NCBI RefSeq assembly: GCF_001639725.1
Contig: NZ_LTAW01000015.1
Location: forward strand, 1 to 53,186
DNA length: 53,186 nt
Reading direction: 5' to 3'
Origin: Marinomonas atlantica
GTDB taxonomy: Bacteria > Pseudomonadota > Gammaproteobacteria > Pseudomonadales > Marinomonadaceae
The notes under the pieces are model-generated. The model did not search any database. It was not told where the DNA came from and saw only the letters and a program-made list of their open reading frames with translations. The position numbers and the translations under genes are program-made. This document shows positions 1 to 7,767 of this stretch, piece after piece. Positions within the stretch are counted from its first letter, which is position 1; every line of letters starts with the position of its first letter.

Positions 1-4
1 ATAT

Positions 5-81
5 GGTGGGCGTAGCTCAGTTGGTAGAGCTCCGGATTGTGATTCCGGCGGTCGTGGGTTCGAGCCCCATCGTCCACCCCA
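5..81 (+). tRNA. tRNA-His (GTG anticodon)
   Basis: A complete cloverleaf can be folded. The acceptor stem has the extra 5' G (G-1, position 5) that marks histidine tRNAs, the D arm and the TPsiC arm (GGGTTCGAGCCCC) are intact, and the encoded CCA ends at 81. The anticodon is GTG at 39-41. The sequence closely resembles E. coli tRNA-His. No strong terminator hairpin follows; a tandem repeat starts about 30 bp downstream. Confidence 0.97.
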
Positions 82-112
82 TTAGTTGCCTTTCTTGTTT
101 CTCTCCTATAGT

Positions 113-181
113 TTTCTACATTTCTACATTTCTACATTTCTACATTTCTACATTTCTACATTTCTACATTTCTATATTTCT
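113..181. repeat. Octanucleotide tandem repeat, unit TTTCTACA
   Basis: Seven perfect copies of the 8-bp unit TTTCTACA run from 113 to 168. One altered copy (TTTCTATA, 169-176) and a partial copy (TTTCT) follow. The array lies just 3' of tRNA-His in non-coding DNA. An open frame runs through it, but only because the repeat has no stops; it encodes a low-complexity string and is not a gene. Arrays of this kind normally change copy number by slipped-strand mispairing. Confidence 0.95.
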
Positions 182-909
182 GTTATTTGTCGTCCCTTGA
201 GTGGTTGCTATGAATAGCCGTAAGTCTTGACAGGGTTTCTTTGATAGCCTTTCAAGCCGTTTTGTTGCCTAGGTGTTGTGGTTGCTTTGGTGTTTGATGG
301 GTCTGCAAAGTATTTCTATGCTATTGAGTGGGTCTATCTTGCTTGCTCCTTGTTTGAGTCATGCTTATTTAAAAGTCTGCACCAATCGTGGGTCGTAGAT
401 TGACTGGTTTGGGTGGGTCGTTGCTGCTTGCTAGAGTTTTCTTTGTTGTGCTCCCATTATTTACGTATCAATAACAAGCTATTTCGCTGTGGTTGGTCTG
501 AGGTTTTATCGGGTGATTCGATGTGGGTGCAGGCTTCATGTCATGGGTGAATATAGTCAGTCTTAGTGTGTTTGGCTTTGTAGGGTGGGTTGATCGCTGA
601 CGGGGCTGACTGGTGCTTCGTTAAGGGGTTCTGTGATGTGTGGGCCTGAGAGAAAGTTTGTGTGTGGATGCCTCAGTATCAGTGATTTCTGTGGCATTCC
701 GAGGTTTTCTTAATGGCTCGTAAATGGCTATTGATATGGGTGTTGTTTAGCTAAAAGGTATCTGAGCTAGTTGGTATTTAGTTTTAGATGTGTTTGAGAG
801 GGTTGGGTATCTGGTTTATTGATGGAGAGGGTTTGAAGGGTTTTCTCTGATATAAATAATATTGCTATCTTTGGAGTGCTTAAATAATAAAAATGGTTTT
901 TAATTGCTT
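182..909. other. Gene-free, G/T-rich intergenic region
   Basis: No open frame with a ribosome binding site and no RNA gene is recognisable on either strand. The plus strand is strongly biased to G and T: 43 of 60 bases in 601-660, and 48 of 60 in 781-840, where there is a single C. The region lies between two convergent units, tRNA-His (plus) and proQ/tRNA-Tyr (minus). Next to it, at 910-924, a small hairpin (AAGTCA-GGA-TGACTT) lies beyond the tRNA-Tyr 3' end and might help stop that transcript, though no clean T tract follows. I cannot assign a function. Confidence 0.6.
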
Positions 910-983
910 AAGTCAGGATGACTTGATAGATAAATTTCTAATTTCGAGCGATTTTTATAAATGAAAAATCGAGAAAAGAAAAA

Positions 984-1067
<84 letters not shown>

Positions 1068-1082
1068 ACAGCAGCGAGGCAT

Positions 1083-1111
1083 ATATTACGTATGCCCCCG
1101 CCCTTTGTAAA
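1083..1111 (-). promoter_or_regulatory. Sigma70-type promoter for tRNA-Tyr
   Basis: On the minus strand, TTTACA (complement of 1106-1111) and TAATAT (complement of 1083-1088) are separated by exactly 17 bp. Both are near consensus. The -10 box ends about 15 bp before the mature 5' end of tRNA-Tyr at 1067, so the tRNA is probably transcribed independently of the proQ-like gene. Confidence 0.65.
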
Positions 1112-1119
1112 CCCTTTTT

Positions 1120-2091
1120 TTAACTTTTATTCGTTAAAAGTGCTAATTTCGCTTTCATGCGCTCTTCAGGCGACAGATTATCGAATTGAGGGTCTTGTTT
1201 TGGTTGGTTGCGCTCTTTGTTTGATGGGCGAGAGTTAGATTGGCTCTTGCTTTTGTTTGTTTGGGGCTTATTGCCTTGAGGACGCTTGCCTTTGTTGTGT
1301 TTAGGCATTGGTTTCTTGCTCTCAGGTGCAGCAGGCTTCTTAGTGTTAGGTAGTGCTGGCTCATCACTGACTGCGACACCTTCTAGATCAATACGAGGTT
1401 GACCTGATTGTAGACACTTCTTGTAACGGTCAGAGCGTGTGTAAGCCGCCATGGCACGCTTCTGCTTGCTAGCGTTAAAATCATCGTCCAAAGTCATATC
1501 TTTATCGATACCAACCTTAAGTGGGCGGGGGTTGTTCCAGTCAAATGCTTTAGGATAACGATCTTCCAACATTTTAATCAGGCGACGATTGTTCTTCTGA
1601 TTTTTCTGACGACGCTTCTCCTCGGCACTGAGTGATGCTGTTTCAGGAGTTTCGCTAGACGTCGTAGAGGTTGTTTCAGTATGCTCAACTTCAGTCGCAG
1701 CAGTCTCTTGGATGTCAGCGGTGATCGTTGTTTGTTGTTCAGTAGTCATAGGAGAGTCTTTTATTTCTTGAATGTCTTCAGTTGGTTGATCTTCCAAAGC
1801 AGAGTGAAGAAGGTCAAAGTTTAAAGTGGTTTGGTTGTTGTTAGTTTCTGGCTCATCTGATTCAACAGGGTTGAGCAGGTCTAAACTGTCTTCAATGTAC
1901 AGTTGTAGCTGTTCTTCGGTTGAACGGCGCTGGCTCATTGATGAAAGTAGATCTAATGACGCGTCGCTTGGTACGCTGGTTTCACTAGAATGGAGAGGCT
2001 CTTTTAATTGCTCAATTTCAAGTTTAGCGAGTTTTAACTGATTCACTAAATCATCAATTTTGCCTTCTAAGGCTTTGATTAAGTGGTCCAT
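1120..2091 (-). CDS. ProQ/FinO-domain RNA chaperone with long N-terminal extension
   Basis: The ProQ/FinO domain is at roughly residues 165-242: the RLIKMLEDRYPKAF helix, the RPLKVGI motif, the ...AAYTRSDRYKK... helix, and RIDLEG. This family binds structured RNAs and 3' ends of sRNAs and mRNAs. Unlike E. coli ProQ (about 230 aa, domain at the N terminus), this 323-aa protein begins with a coiled coil (about 1-31). An acidic, Thr/Glu-rich linker follows to about 157. After the domain comes a Lys/Asn/Gln/Pro-rich basic tail (about 251-310) ending in a short helix (SPEERMKAKLALL). The ribosome binding site AGGAAA sits inside the end of the upstream 57-aa gene, whose stop is 3 bp away, so the two are probably translationally coupled. 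RNA binding is family knowledge; the role of the extension is unknown. Confidence 0.85.
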   Translation of the reverse strand: MDHLIKALEGKIDDLVNQLKLAKLEIEQLKEPLHSSETSVPSDASLDLLSSMSQRRSTEEQLQLYIEDSLDLLNPVESDEPETNNNQTTLNFDLLHSALEDQPTEDIQEIKDSPMTTEQQTTITADIQETAATEVEHTETTSTTSSETPETASLSAEEKRRQKNQKNNRRLIKMLEDRYPKAFDWNNPRPLKVGIDKDMTLDDDFNASKQKRAMAAYTRSDRYKKCLQSGQPRIDLEGVAVSDEPALPNTKKPAAPESKKPMPKHNKGKRPQGNKPQTNKSKSQSNSRPSNKERNQPKQDPQFDNLSPEERMKAKLALLTNKS

Positions 2092-2094
2092 AAG

Positions 2095-2268
2095 TTAATT
2101 TCCTGCATCAGCAAGCCATAGTGGTACACGCGGAGCGTCTTCAAGGCCAACCATTTTATTTAGCTGCTGGGGAGTAGGGAGCACCACCAGAGAAGTTGTG
2201 CTGTGGTTCATCCAGCGATAGACACTAATCAGAGCAATACAAATAATGAAAATTGCAAACAGCTTCAT
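2095..2268 (-). CDS. 57-aa single-pass membrane peptide
   Basis: A 58-codon frame (ATG at 2268, TAA at 2095-2097) that a length cut-off would miss. It starts MKLFAIFIICIALISVYRWM, a hydrophobic segment of about 16 residues that is either a membrane anchor or an uncleaved signal. About 37 polar residues follow, ending PLWLADAGN. It lies 4 bp after the outer-membrane protein gene and 3 bp before the ProQ-domain gene on the same strand. That tight spacing argues it is translated. I do not recognise a family. Confidence 0.7.
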   Translation of the reverse strand: MKLFAIFIICIALISVYRWMNHSTTSLVVLPTPQQLNKMVGLEDAPRVPLWLADAGN

Positions 2269-2272
2269 GGCG

Positions 2273-2740
2273 TTAGAATGTTAGGCCTACGCCAATGGTT
2301 GCATGTCTGTCGTAAGCACTATCATTTGTGTTGTAAACTTTCATAAATAGATCCACTCGAGTATCTTCCGTAAGTCCGATACGAAACCCAGCTTCTGGGT
2401 AAAATACAGCGTCATCCAATATATTAACGCCAGCACCGAGGTAGCTCCAGACCGGGGCCTCGCCGTTTATATAAAATAGGGGAGATGGAGTATAAAATCG
2501 TGCACCAGCATGCACGCCTGTTTCAAAGCTGTCTCTTAAAACGAAAGACACGCCACCATAAACCGACAGGCTACGGGGGAAGGTGTATTCCATTGAGGCG
2601 TTTATAAAGCTTGAGGTCGTGCCTGTTGCTGTGGTCGGCTTGCTATATACGCCTTCAAAGCTGACTAAGGGAGAAAATTGTCCAGCGGCAAATGCGCTGG
2701 TGGCCCCTGCAAGCAGTGCCGCTGTAACAAATTTTTTCAT
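2273..2740 (-). CDS. Small outer-membrane beta-barrel protein
   Basis: 155 aa with a clear signal peptide (MKKFVTAALLAGATSAFA, cleavage likely after Ala18). The mature part alternates polar and aromatic/hydrophobic residues in strand-like runs (ASMEYTF, LSVYGGVSF, AGARFY, TRVDLFMKVY, ATIGVGLTF) and ends in Phe, the usual C-terminal signal for barrel insertion. About eight strands would fit this length. It lies 9 bp after the ZapB-like gene and 4 bp before the 57-aa membrane peptide, within one run of minus-strand genes. The exact family is not recognised; a porin-like or OmpA/OmpW-type small barrel is the broad class. Confidence 0.7.
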   Translation of the reverse strand: MKKFVTAALLAGATSAFAAGQFSPLVSFEGVYSKPTTATGTTSSFINASMEYTFPRSLSVYGGVSFVLRDSFETGVHAGARFYTPSPLFYINGEAPVWSYLGAGVNILDDAVFYPEAGFRIGLTEDTRVDLFMKVYNTNDSAYDRHATIGVGLTF

Positions 2741-2749
2741 AAGCTTTAA

Positions 2750-2971
2750 TTAATCCAGTTGGTTAAGTTTACTCAGCATCTGATTCAAGCTGCTTTCCCA
2801 GTTTGTAGTTTGCTCAGCTTGTTGCGCTAGTTGCGCTTTAGTTTCGTCACGCTCTTCTGACAGTTCGTAGTTTTGCATTTCAAGTTCTGAGATACGTTGA
2901 CGAAGTGTTGAGATCTCTTCTACTGCTGCATTGATACGCTGCTCTAGGTGATGTAATAATTCGTTGTTCAT
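2750..2971 (-). CDS. ZapB-like coiled-coil protein
   Basis: 73 aa, predicted to be almost all coiled coil (LEQRINAAVEEISTLRQRI...ELEMQNYELSEERDE). Length and layout match the ZapB family, including the closing tryptophan segment (WESSLNQMLSKLNQLD, comparable to WQDRLQALLGRMEEV in E. coli ZapB). ZapB organises the FtsZ ring through ZapA. Related short proteins of unknown role are often found beside zapA, and zapA is not visible here. It lies 49 bp behind flgT and 9 bp ahead of the outer-membrane protein gene. Family assignment is likely; the cell-division role is inferred. Confidence 0.65.
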   Translation of the reverse strand: MNNELLHHLEQRINAAVEEISTLRQRISELEMQNYELSEERDETKAQLAQQAEQTTNWESSLNQMLSKLNQLD

Positions 2972-3020
2972 GTAACTTCTATCCTGATCATATCGATTAT
3001 TGTGGCCTGATTTTATTCAA

Positions 3021-4211
3021 TTACCAAGCAATCACAACATCTTGTTGTTGTACGTTTAGAATTCTAGCTTCCACAGCAAGTTCGCCAATAGCAAAATTCG
3101 GTTGAACTTGCGTAATAGTAACATTGATGTTGGCGTTATTAAGCTGCGTTTGCGCATTTTGTAGTTGATCAAATATCTCATAGCGACGAAAAACTTGAAA
3201 CTGATCGCCTTTCTTAATTCCTGCTAGGGCTCCAGCGTTTAAATAGATCTGATTCCCTTGCGTACGAAAGATGTTTGCAACAAATGGTTGGCAACGTAAA
3301 TCATCGCTCGTATCAATAGACATAGCATTAATTGTCTGTGCCACGACTCTACCATAATGTAGCGCCCAAAACTGTGAAGATCCAAAGCCAACTTTATTGT
3401 TTTCTTTGGTATCCCAGTTACCGACCTCATCATAACGATGCTGAAAGATCAAAGCACCACTAAAACCATCGTAAATATATAAGTCGAGTACAAAATTACG
3501 TTGTCCATCCTCTTTATTCGCCCAGCTGAGTAAAGAGTTAAGAGGGGTCTTGTCTTTGGGGTGTTTGGGGTACAGTTCACTGATATCTCGAATCACACCA
3601 CTAATGACGTATTGAACACCAAGGTCTTCGCCGATACGAGCGACATCAGTTAGGGAACCATCATTATTCGCTGAGGTAGGAGCGTTGATAAGATCAGGGT
3701 AGACACTCAGATTGGTTGCCGCCAAAGCTCTTATATAACCTTGCTGGTTCATTGCGTCGACCAAGTTTTTAGGTAATTGACGACCAATGTTATGTAATGC
3801 ACCGAGTGTTGCTTGTTGTGGAGATTGTAAGGCAAAGCCTGTTACGCCAACGGACTTTCGATAAGGGTTAACGGTTCCGTTATCGCACATGTCGTCGGTA
3901 TTGATATTTGCCTCGATGGTAAGGCTTAAAATATTATCGAACACTTGTTCCAAAATGATATCGACATTGTCGGCTTGCCCAGAAGCTTGGATAGAGAGGT
4001 TCGAATTAAGGGTGCCATTGCTTAAACTGTCATTACTTCGTACCAATGCACTGGCTTGAAGGGTTGCTTGTTTTATAGCCTGTTGAGTAGCGCGATAGCG
4101 AGCATCGTTTATATCTTGGTTGTAAATGATAGCTTGGCCATCTGCTCGAATGACTTGAGCAGACAGGCTAAAAGAGAAAAGCAAAATTAATGATGAAATA
4201 AAAACTTTCAT
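3021..4211 (-). CDS. flgT: Flagellar H-ring protein FlgT
   Basis: 396 aa with a signal peptide (cleavage near LSLSA-QVIRADG). FlgT is a periplasmic protein that builds the H ring around the LP ring in polar, often sodium-driven, flagella of Vibrio-type bacteria and supports the T ring and stator. The family pattern is visible: an N-terminal domain beginning RADGQAIIYNQD..ARYRATQQAI, the middle segment VGVTGFALQSPQQATLGALHNIGRQL, and a C-terminal SH3-like part (QIYLNAGALAGIKKGDQFQVFRR). Its ATG overlaps the flgP stop by one base (TAATG), showing tight coupling. The usual third partner, flgO, is not adjacent. Confidence 0.85.
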   Translation of the reverse strand: MKVFISSLILLFSFSLSAQVIRADGQAIIYNQDINDARYRATQQAIKQATLQASALVRSNDSLSNGTLNSNLSIQASGQADNVDIILEQVFDNILSLTIEANINTDDMCDNGTVNPYRKSVGVTGFALQSPQQATLGALHNIGRQLPKNLVDAMNQQGYIRALAATNLSVYPDLINAPTSANNDGSLTDVARIGEDLGVQYVISGVIRDISELYPKHPKDKTPLNSLLSWANKEDGQRNFVLDLYIYDGFSGALIFQHRYDEVGNWDTKENNKVGFGSSQFWALHYGRVVAQTINAMSIDTSDDLRCQPFVANIFRTQGNQIYLNAGALAGIKKGDQFQVFRRYEIFDQLQNAQTQLNNANINVTITQVQPNFAIGELAVEARILNVQQQDVVIAW

Positions 4212-4837
4212 TATTGCACGCTATAAAATGAGGACGGTTGCTTCTTGGGGGTTGTCATAGTATTCGAAGTCGCATTGCGTTTACGTAACTGGCAGTTAGG
4301 GTTGGAGCGAATGGATTCAGGAGAGCTAGCGCATTGCCTAAAATTCTCTTGCAGTGCTAGTTCAACAACGGTTTCGAATGTACCGTCTTCTAATTCACGC
4401 TGTGAAATAACTTTTGCACCGACTAAATAAGCATTTACGTACGTTCGTAGTTGATCATGCTCAATCATCATGTTGCTTAGGGAACTGGTGCCATCCAAGC
4501 TAATGCCGTATACGCGCTCAGATAAATTTCGATATGCATCCAGTTTTGAGCCTCTCATTGTCATAAGTCGAGCTTGAGATTTAGACATAGACTTATTTGA
4601 TATCGGAGAAGAGTAGCCTGTTGCATTAATCACTATTGGCTCTCTTGGTACAACATCAATGATTTCAATATCATGGGGTTGCTGTACTGCAACGGGGTTT
4701 CCTGCTACGGAAGCCATGCCATCAACACAAGGCGATGTGGAGGTACAGATGGGCGTACGTGGTTGCGTGGTCACACAACCTGAAAGTAATAAGGTCGCTG
4801 TGCAAACTACCGTTAGCAGATTACCTTTTAAATTCAT
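4211..4837 (-). CDS. flgP: Flagellar lipoprotein FlgP (LPP20 family)
   Basis: 208 aa with a lipoprotein signal ending in the lipobox LSGC (Cys21). The conserved LPP20-like part contains ATGYSSPI, SKSQARLMTMRGSKLDAYRNLSERVYGI, and a closing segment ELEDGTFETVVELAL. FlgP is an outer-membrane lipoprotein needed for full motility in Vibrio and for basal disk structures in Campylobacter. The start is supported by GGAGAAG 6 bp upstream. It is the first gene of the run and overlaps flgT by one base. The C-terminal 35 residues are polar and low in complexity. Confidence 0.75.
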   Translation of the reverse strand: MNLKGNLLTVVCTATLLLSGCVTTQPRTPICTSTSPCVDGMASVAGNPVAVQQPHDIEIIDVVPREPIVINATGYSSPISNKSMSKSQARLMTMRGSKLDAYRNLSERVYGISLDGTSSLSNMMIEHDQLRTYVNAYLVGAKVISQRELEDGTFETVVELALQENFRQCASSPESIRSNPNCQLRKRNATSNTMTTPKKQPSSFYSVQ

Positions 4838-5036
4838 TGAAACTTCTCCATTTCAGTGTGCCTTATTTACTAGGCATGCAATTTAGCGATTGTTTAACAG
4901 CGGCTCGACTTCATTAAAGGTAGGTATGCAAGGAGGCCATAGGATCGCTAAAATTATGTTCCTCTATAGTGTACGGTGTTTACCACCCAATCTTGAAGTA
5001 AATTTGCACAAAATTGCATCTTAAATCAGTGATTCT

Positions 5037-5052
5037 TGCGTAAAAGGTGCCT
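5037..5052 (-). promoter_or_regulatory. Possible sigma54 promoter for flgP-flgT
   Basis: The minus strand reads AGGCACCTTTTACGCA. The invariant GG and GC are exactly 10 bp apart, as required at -24/-12, and GGCAC matches the consensus. The -12 half (ACGC instead of TTGC) is weaker. Flagellar ring genes are under sigma54 (RpoN) in many polar-flagellate bacteria, which is consistent. The implied leader before flgP would be about 190 nt. The rest of 4,838-5,136 shows no gene. Confidence 0.35.
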
Positions 5053-5136
5053 TGCGAAGTTTGAGTAAAGGAAACTCATTCTGGTTAAAGTCTGATCTGT
5101 GTCTATACTTATCTCGTTGAAAGCGGGAGGTAGCAT

Positions 5137-6123
5137 ATGATAAATGTCCTTGAACTTAGCTTGTTAAGTCAAGCTCATAACCTGCCAGCCTCATTAGCGG
5201 AACGTTTGCGTTTTGAAGTCGAGCAAACCCTAAAAGGATTATATGCTGATGAGTCTTTAGCAGACCGAATAGACGATCTTTTTTTACCCTTTTCTCGATG
5301 GGTAAGTGACTACACCAAGCCTAAGCATTCGCCGCTTATTCTTGGGCTAGGCGGGCCTCAAGGTTGTGGCAAAACCACTTTTTGTTCGGTTGTCAGTCAT
5401 ATTCTGGCAAAAGGTTTCGATTTGAATGCGATTGTTGTCAGCTTAGATGACTTATATTTGCAGCGTTCTGATCGTTTATCTTATGCCGAAAATGTACACC
5501 CCTTATTTGCAACTCGAGGTGCTCCAGGTACACATGACGTTCAGTTAGCACTTACTATTTTTGATCGATTAAAGAATTTAAAAGCGGGCGAAGTCATGTA
5601 TGTGCCAACGTTTGATAAGTCTTTAGATGACCGTAAACCTGTTCATCGTTGGCAAGAAGTTTCTGGACCTGTTGACGTGATTTTTTTTGAAGGATGGTGT
5701 GTTGGTGCTCAGGCCATGCCTGAAGAGCATTTAATGGCGTCTATGAATGCATTAGAAAAAGATAAAGACCCTGATGGCACTTGGCGTAGAGAGGTGAATC
5801 AGCATTTGCAAGCGGATTATAAAACGTTATTTGATTTAATTGATGTGAAGATGTGGATGCAGCCACCAAGTTTTGAGGTGGTATATGATTGGCGTAATAA
5901 GCAAGAGCGTGTTCTCGAAGCGCACTTGCACGATATTCACGGCGGTGTTTTAGATACGCTTGACATAAAAGTAATGTCGCCTGAAATGTTAAAAGGCTTT
6001 ATGCAGTATTATGAACGAATCACGCGTCATATGATCTGTTCGATGTTACAGCAAGCGGATGTCCAATTTGTATTAGATGAGCATCAGAAAGTGTTGGAAA
6101 CGAAATTGCCACGCTCTCACTAA
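5137..6123 (+). CDS. P-loop kinase, D-glycerate 3-kinase/Tda10-like
   Basis: 328 aa. The Walker A motif GPQGCGKT is at residues 73-80. Further motifs are VSLDDLYL, the substrate region PLFATRGAPGTHD, VPTFDKSLDDRKP, and FFEGWCVGAQAM. This arrangement is that of the plant/cyanobacterial D-glycerate 3-kinase and yeast Tda10 branch of the phosphoribulokinase/uridine kinase superfamily. The likely reaction is ATP-dependent phosphorylation of D-glycerate at C3, but substrate specificity in this branch is not fixed by sequence alone. The start is supported by GGGAGG upstream. It is divergent from flgP, and the esterase gene follows on the same strand. Confidence 0.75.
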   Translation: MINVLELSLLSQAHNLPASLAERLRFEVEQTLKGLYADESLADRIDDLFLPFSRWVSDYTKPKHSPLILGLGGPQGCGKTTFCSVVSHILAKGFDLNAIVVSLDDLYLQRSDRLSYAENVHPLFATRGAPGTHDVQLALTIFDRLKNLKAGEVMYVPTFDKSLDDRKPVHRWQEVSGPVDVIFFEGWCVGAQAMPEEHLMASMNALEKDKDPDGTWRREVNQHLQADYKTLFDLIDVKMWMQPPSFEVVYDWRNKQERVLEAHLHDIHGGVLDTLDIKVMSPEMLKGFMQYYERITRHMICSMLQQADVQFVLDEHQKVLETKLPRSH

Positions 6124-6195
6124 GTAGAACAGCAACTGTGTTGAAATATGATAGGCTATCGTAATTAACGATGGCCTATTTTTTTGGAGATAACA

Positions 6196-6861
6196 GTGTC
6201 TGAAATACTTGAATATATAACAGTTGATACAGCAGAAAATCCGCAGTATGGCGTGATTTGGTTGCATGGGCTGGGTGCCGATTGCCATGACTTTGAAGGT
6301 TTGGTTCCGCAGTTAGAGTTATCAGGAAAAGCTGTACGTTTCGTTTTTCCTAATGCACCGATTCGTCCCGTGACCATCAATGGTGGCATGAAGATGCGTG
6401 CTTGGTATGACATATTAGAAATGACACTTGATCGTAAAGTTGATATGGACAACATCTATGAGTCTGCGAAGCAAATTGAGGTCATCATTACAGAATTAGC
6501 CGAGCAAGGGATTTCAAGTGATAAAATTGTTATGGCAGGTTTCTCTCAAGGTGGTGTTATTGCTTATCAAGTCGCTTTATTCGGTCAGCATCGCTTTGCT
6601 GGCGTAATGGCATTGTCTACTTATCTTGCAGACCCTGAAGTCATTGAAAACGCTGTTTCGAATGCAAATCAAGAAACACCCTTTTTAATTCATCATGGTT
6701 CTTATGACCCTGTAGTGGCACCTGTTCTAGCTGATCGAGCTAAGCAGAAACTGGATGATCTCGGCTATCATTGTGAGCATAAAGTTTATGAGATGCCTCA
6801 TGCTGTTTGCCCTGATCAGGTACGCGATATCGCTTCGTGGTTAAATCAACGTTTTACATGA
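6196..6861 (+). CDS. Carboxylesterase/phospholipase-type alpha/beta hydrolase
   Basis: 221 aa from a GTG start at 6196, chosen because GGAG (6187-6190) lies at good distance; a longer TTG start at 6184 would overlap that site. The catalytic triad is visible: Ser117 in GFSQGG, Asp171 in GSYDPVV, His202 in MPHAVCP. WLHGLGAD near residue 22 supplies the oxyanion region. The family (EstB/acyl-protein thioesterase type) hydrolyses short acyl esters; the natural substrate is unknown. It is 13 bp upstream of the inositol-monophosphatase gene, so the two are likely co-transcribed. Confidence 0.85.
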   Translation: MSEILEYITVDTAENPQYGVIWLHGLGADCHDFEGLVPQLELSGKAVRFVFPNAPIRPVTINGGMKMRAWYDILEMTLDRKVDMDNIYESAKQIEVIITELAEQGISSDKIVMAGFSQGGVIAYQVALFGQHRFAGVMALSTYLADPEVIENAVSNANQETPFLIHHGSYDPVVAPVLADRAKQKLDDLGYHCEHKVYEMPHAVCPDQVRDIASWLNQRFT

Positions 6862-6874
6862 AAGGCACGCACTA

Positions 6875-7690
6875 ATGGATGAAGTAACCGTTGAAGAGTG
6901 GCTCAGCTATGCTAAAAGTTGGGCGGTACATGCAGGTGGAATGATTCAAGAAGCTCGCAATCTGGCAGATTTTTCTGAGCAATATAAGTCTGGGCATGAG
7001 CTAGTAACGACAACAGATTTGGCTGTAGATGATTACTTGTGCAAACAAATTAAGCAGACTTTCTCAGATCATTTAATTTTATCTGAAGAGTCTTCTCCTG
7101 ATTTAGCTTTAGCGCAAAAAAGTGATGTCCCAGTATGGGTTATTGATCCTATTGATGGGACGATTAATTTTTCGCAAGGTCTGCTTTACGTTGCCGTGTC
7201 TATTGCTGTTTTATATCAAGGTGAGCGCTGGGTAGGGGTTGTGCATGCGCCGTTTCTAGATCAGACATTTAGTGCGATAAAAGGACGAGGGGCTTGGCTA
7301 AACGGAGAAGAGATCCATACCAGTAAACGATCCGATATTCGCAATGCAATTGTTGCAACAGGTTTTCCTTATAATAAAGGATCCTTACCGCAGCTGATGC
7401 ATTCGCTAGGCTCTGTATTAGCAACGTGCCAAGATATACGTCGCAATGGTTCTGCGGCACTGGATCTGTGTGCAGTGGCGAGTGGTGTTATTGATGCGTA
7501 TTACGAGACAGTTAAACCATGGGATATGGCTGCTGGGGCATTAATTGCTAACGAAGCGGGCGCTTTAGTTGGAAGCTATTCGGCACAAGTTAGCTCTTGG
7601 CCATCTGCTATTAATGGCGACAGTTTGCTGGTGGCTCCCCCTGATTTATATCATCCTTTATTAGATGTTTTGCAACTATCTAAAATGTAG
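6875..7690 (+). CDS. Inositol monophosphatase family protein
   Basis: 271 aa. The metal-binding motifs of the Mg2+-dependent IMPase superfamily are present: EE at 71-72, DPIDGT at 91-96, and WDMAAG at 216-221. The family covers SuhB, CysQ and histidinol-phosphatase-type enzymes. The variable regions do not let me choose among them, and the protein is not a close match to SuhB. A TTTF-like Thr-rich metal loop (TTTDLAVDD) precedes the EE motif, as usual. It is co-directional with the esterase 13 bp upstream. Confidence 0.85.
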   Translation: MDEVTVEEWLSYAKSWAVHAGGMIQEARNLADFSEQYKSGHELVTTTDLAVDDYLCKQIKQTFSDHLILSEESSPDLALAQKSDVPVWVIDPIDGTINFSQGLLYVAVSIAVLYQGERWVGVVHAPFLDQTFSAIKGRGAWLNGEEIHTSKRSDIRNAIVATGFPYNKGSLPQLMHSLGSVLATCQDIRRNGSAALDLCAVASGVIDAYYETVKPWDMAAGALIANEAGALVGSYSAQVSSWPSAINGDSLLVAPPDLYHPLLDVLQLSKM

Positions 7691-7767
7691 TCTGACTCGT
7701 GTCAGCGTCGTTTATGGCATTTACTTCTAATCTGATAATGCGTGTTATAACCAGATAGGAGGTTGTT

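Noticed and set aside
5..81. tRNA-His as the attachment site of an integrated element
   Set aside because: I looked for a second copy of its 3' end; only an 8-bp chance match occurs (9771-9778, inside greB). No integrase or phage gene is present.
3..200. Open frame of 65 codons over tRNA-His and the octamer array
   Set aside because: It overlaps a tRNA, has no ribosome binding site, and is a low-complexity product of the repeat.
4927..4941. Second sigma54-like sequence (TGGCC...TTGCA, minus strand) upstream of flgP
   Set aside because: GG and GC are only 7 bp apart; sigma54 needs 10.
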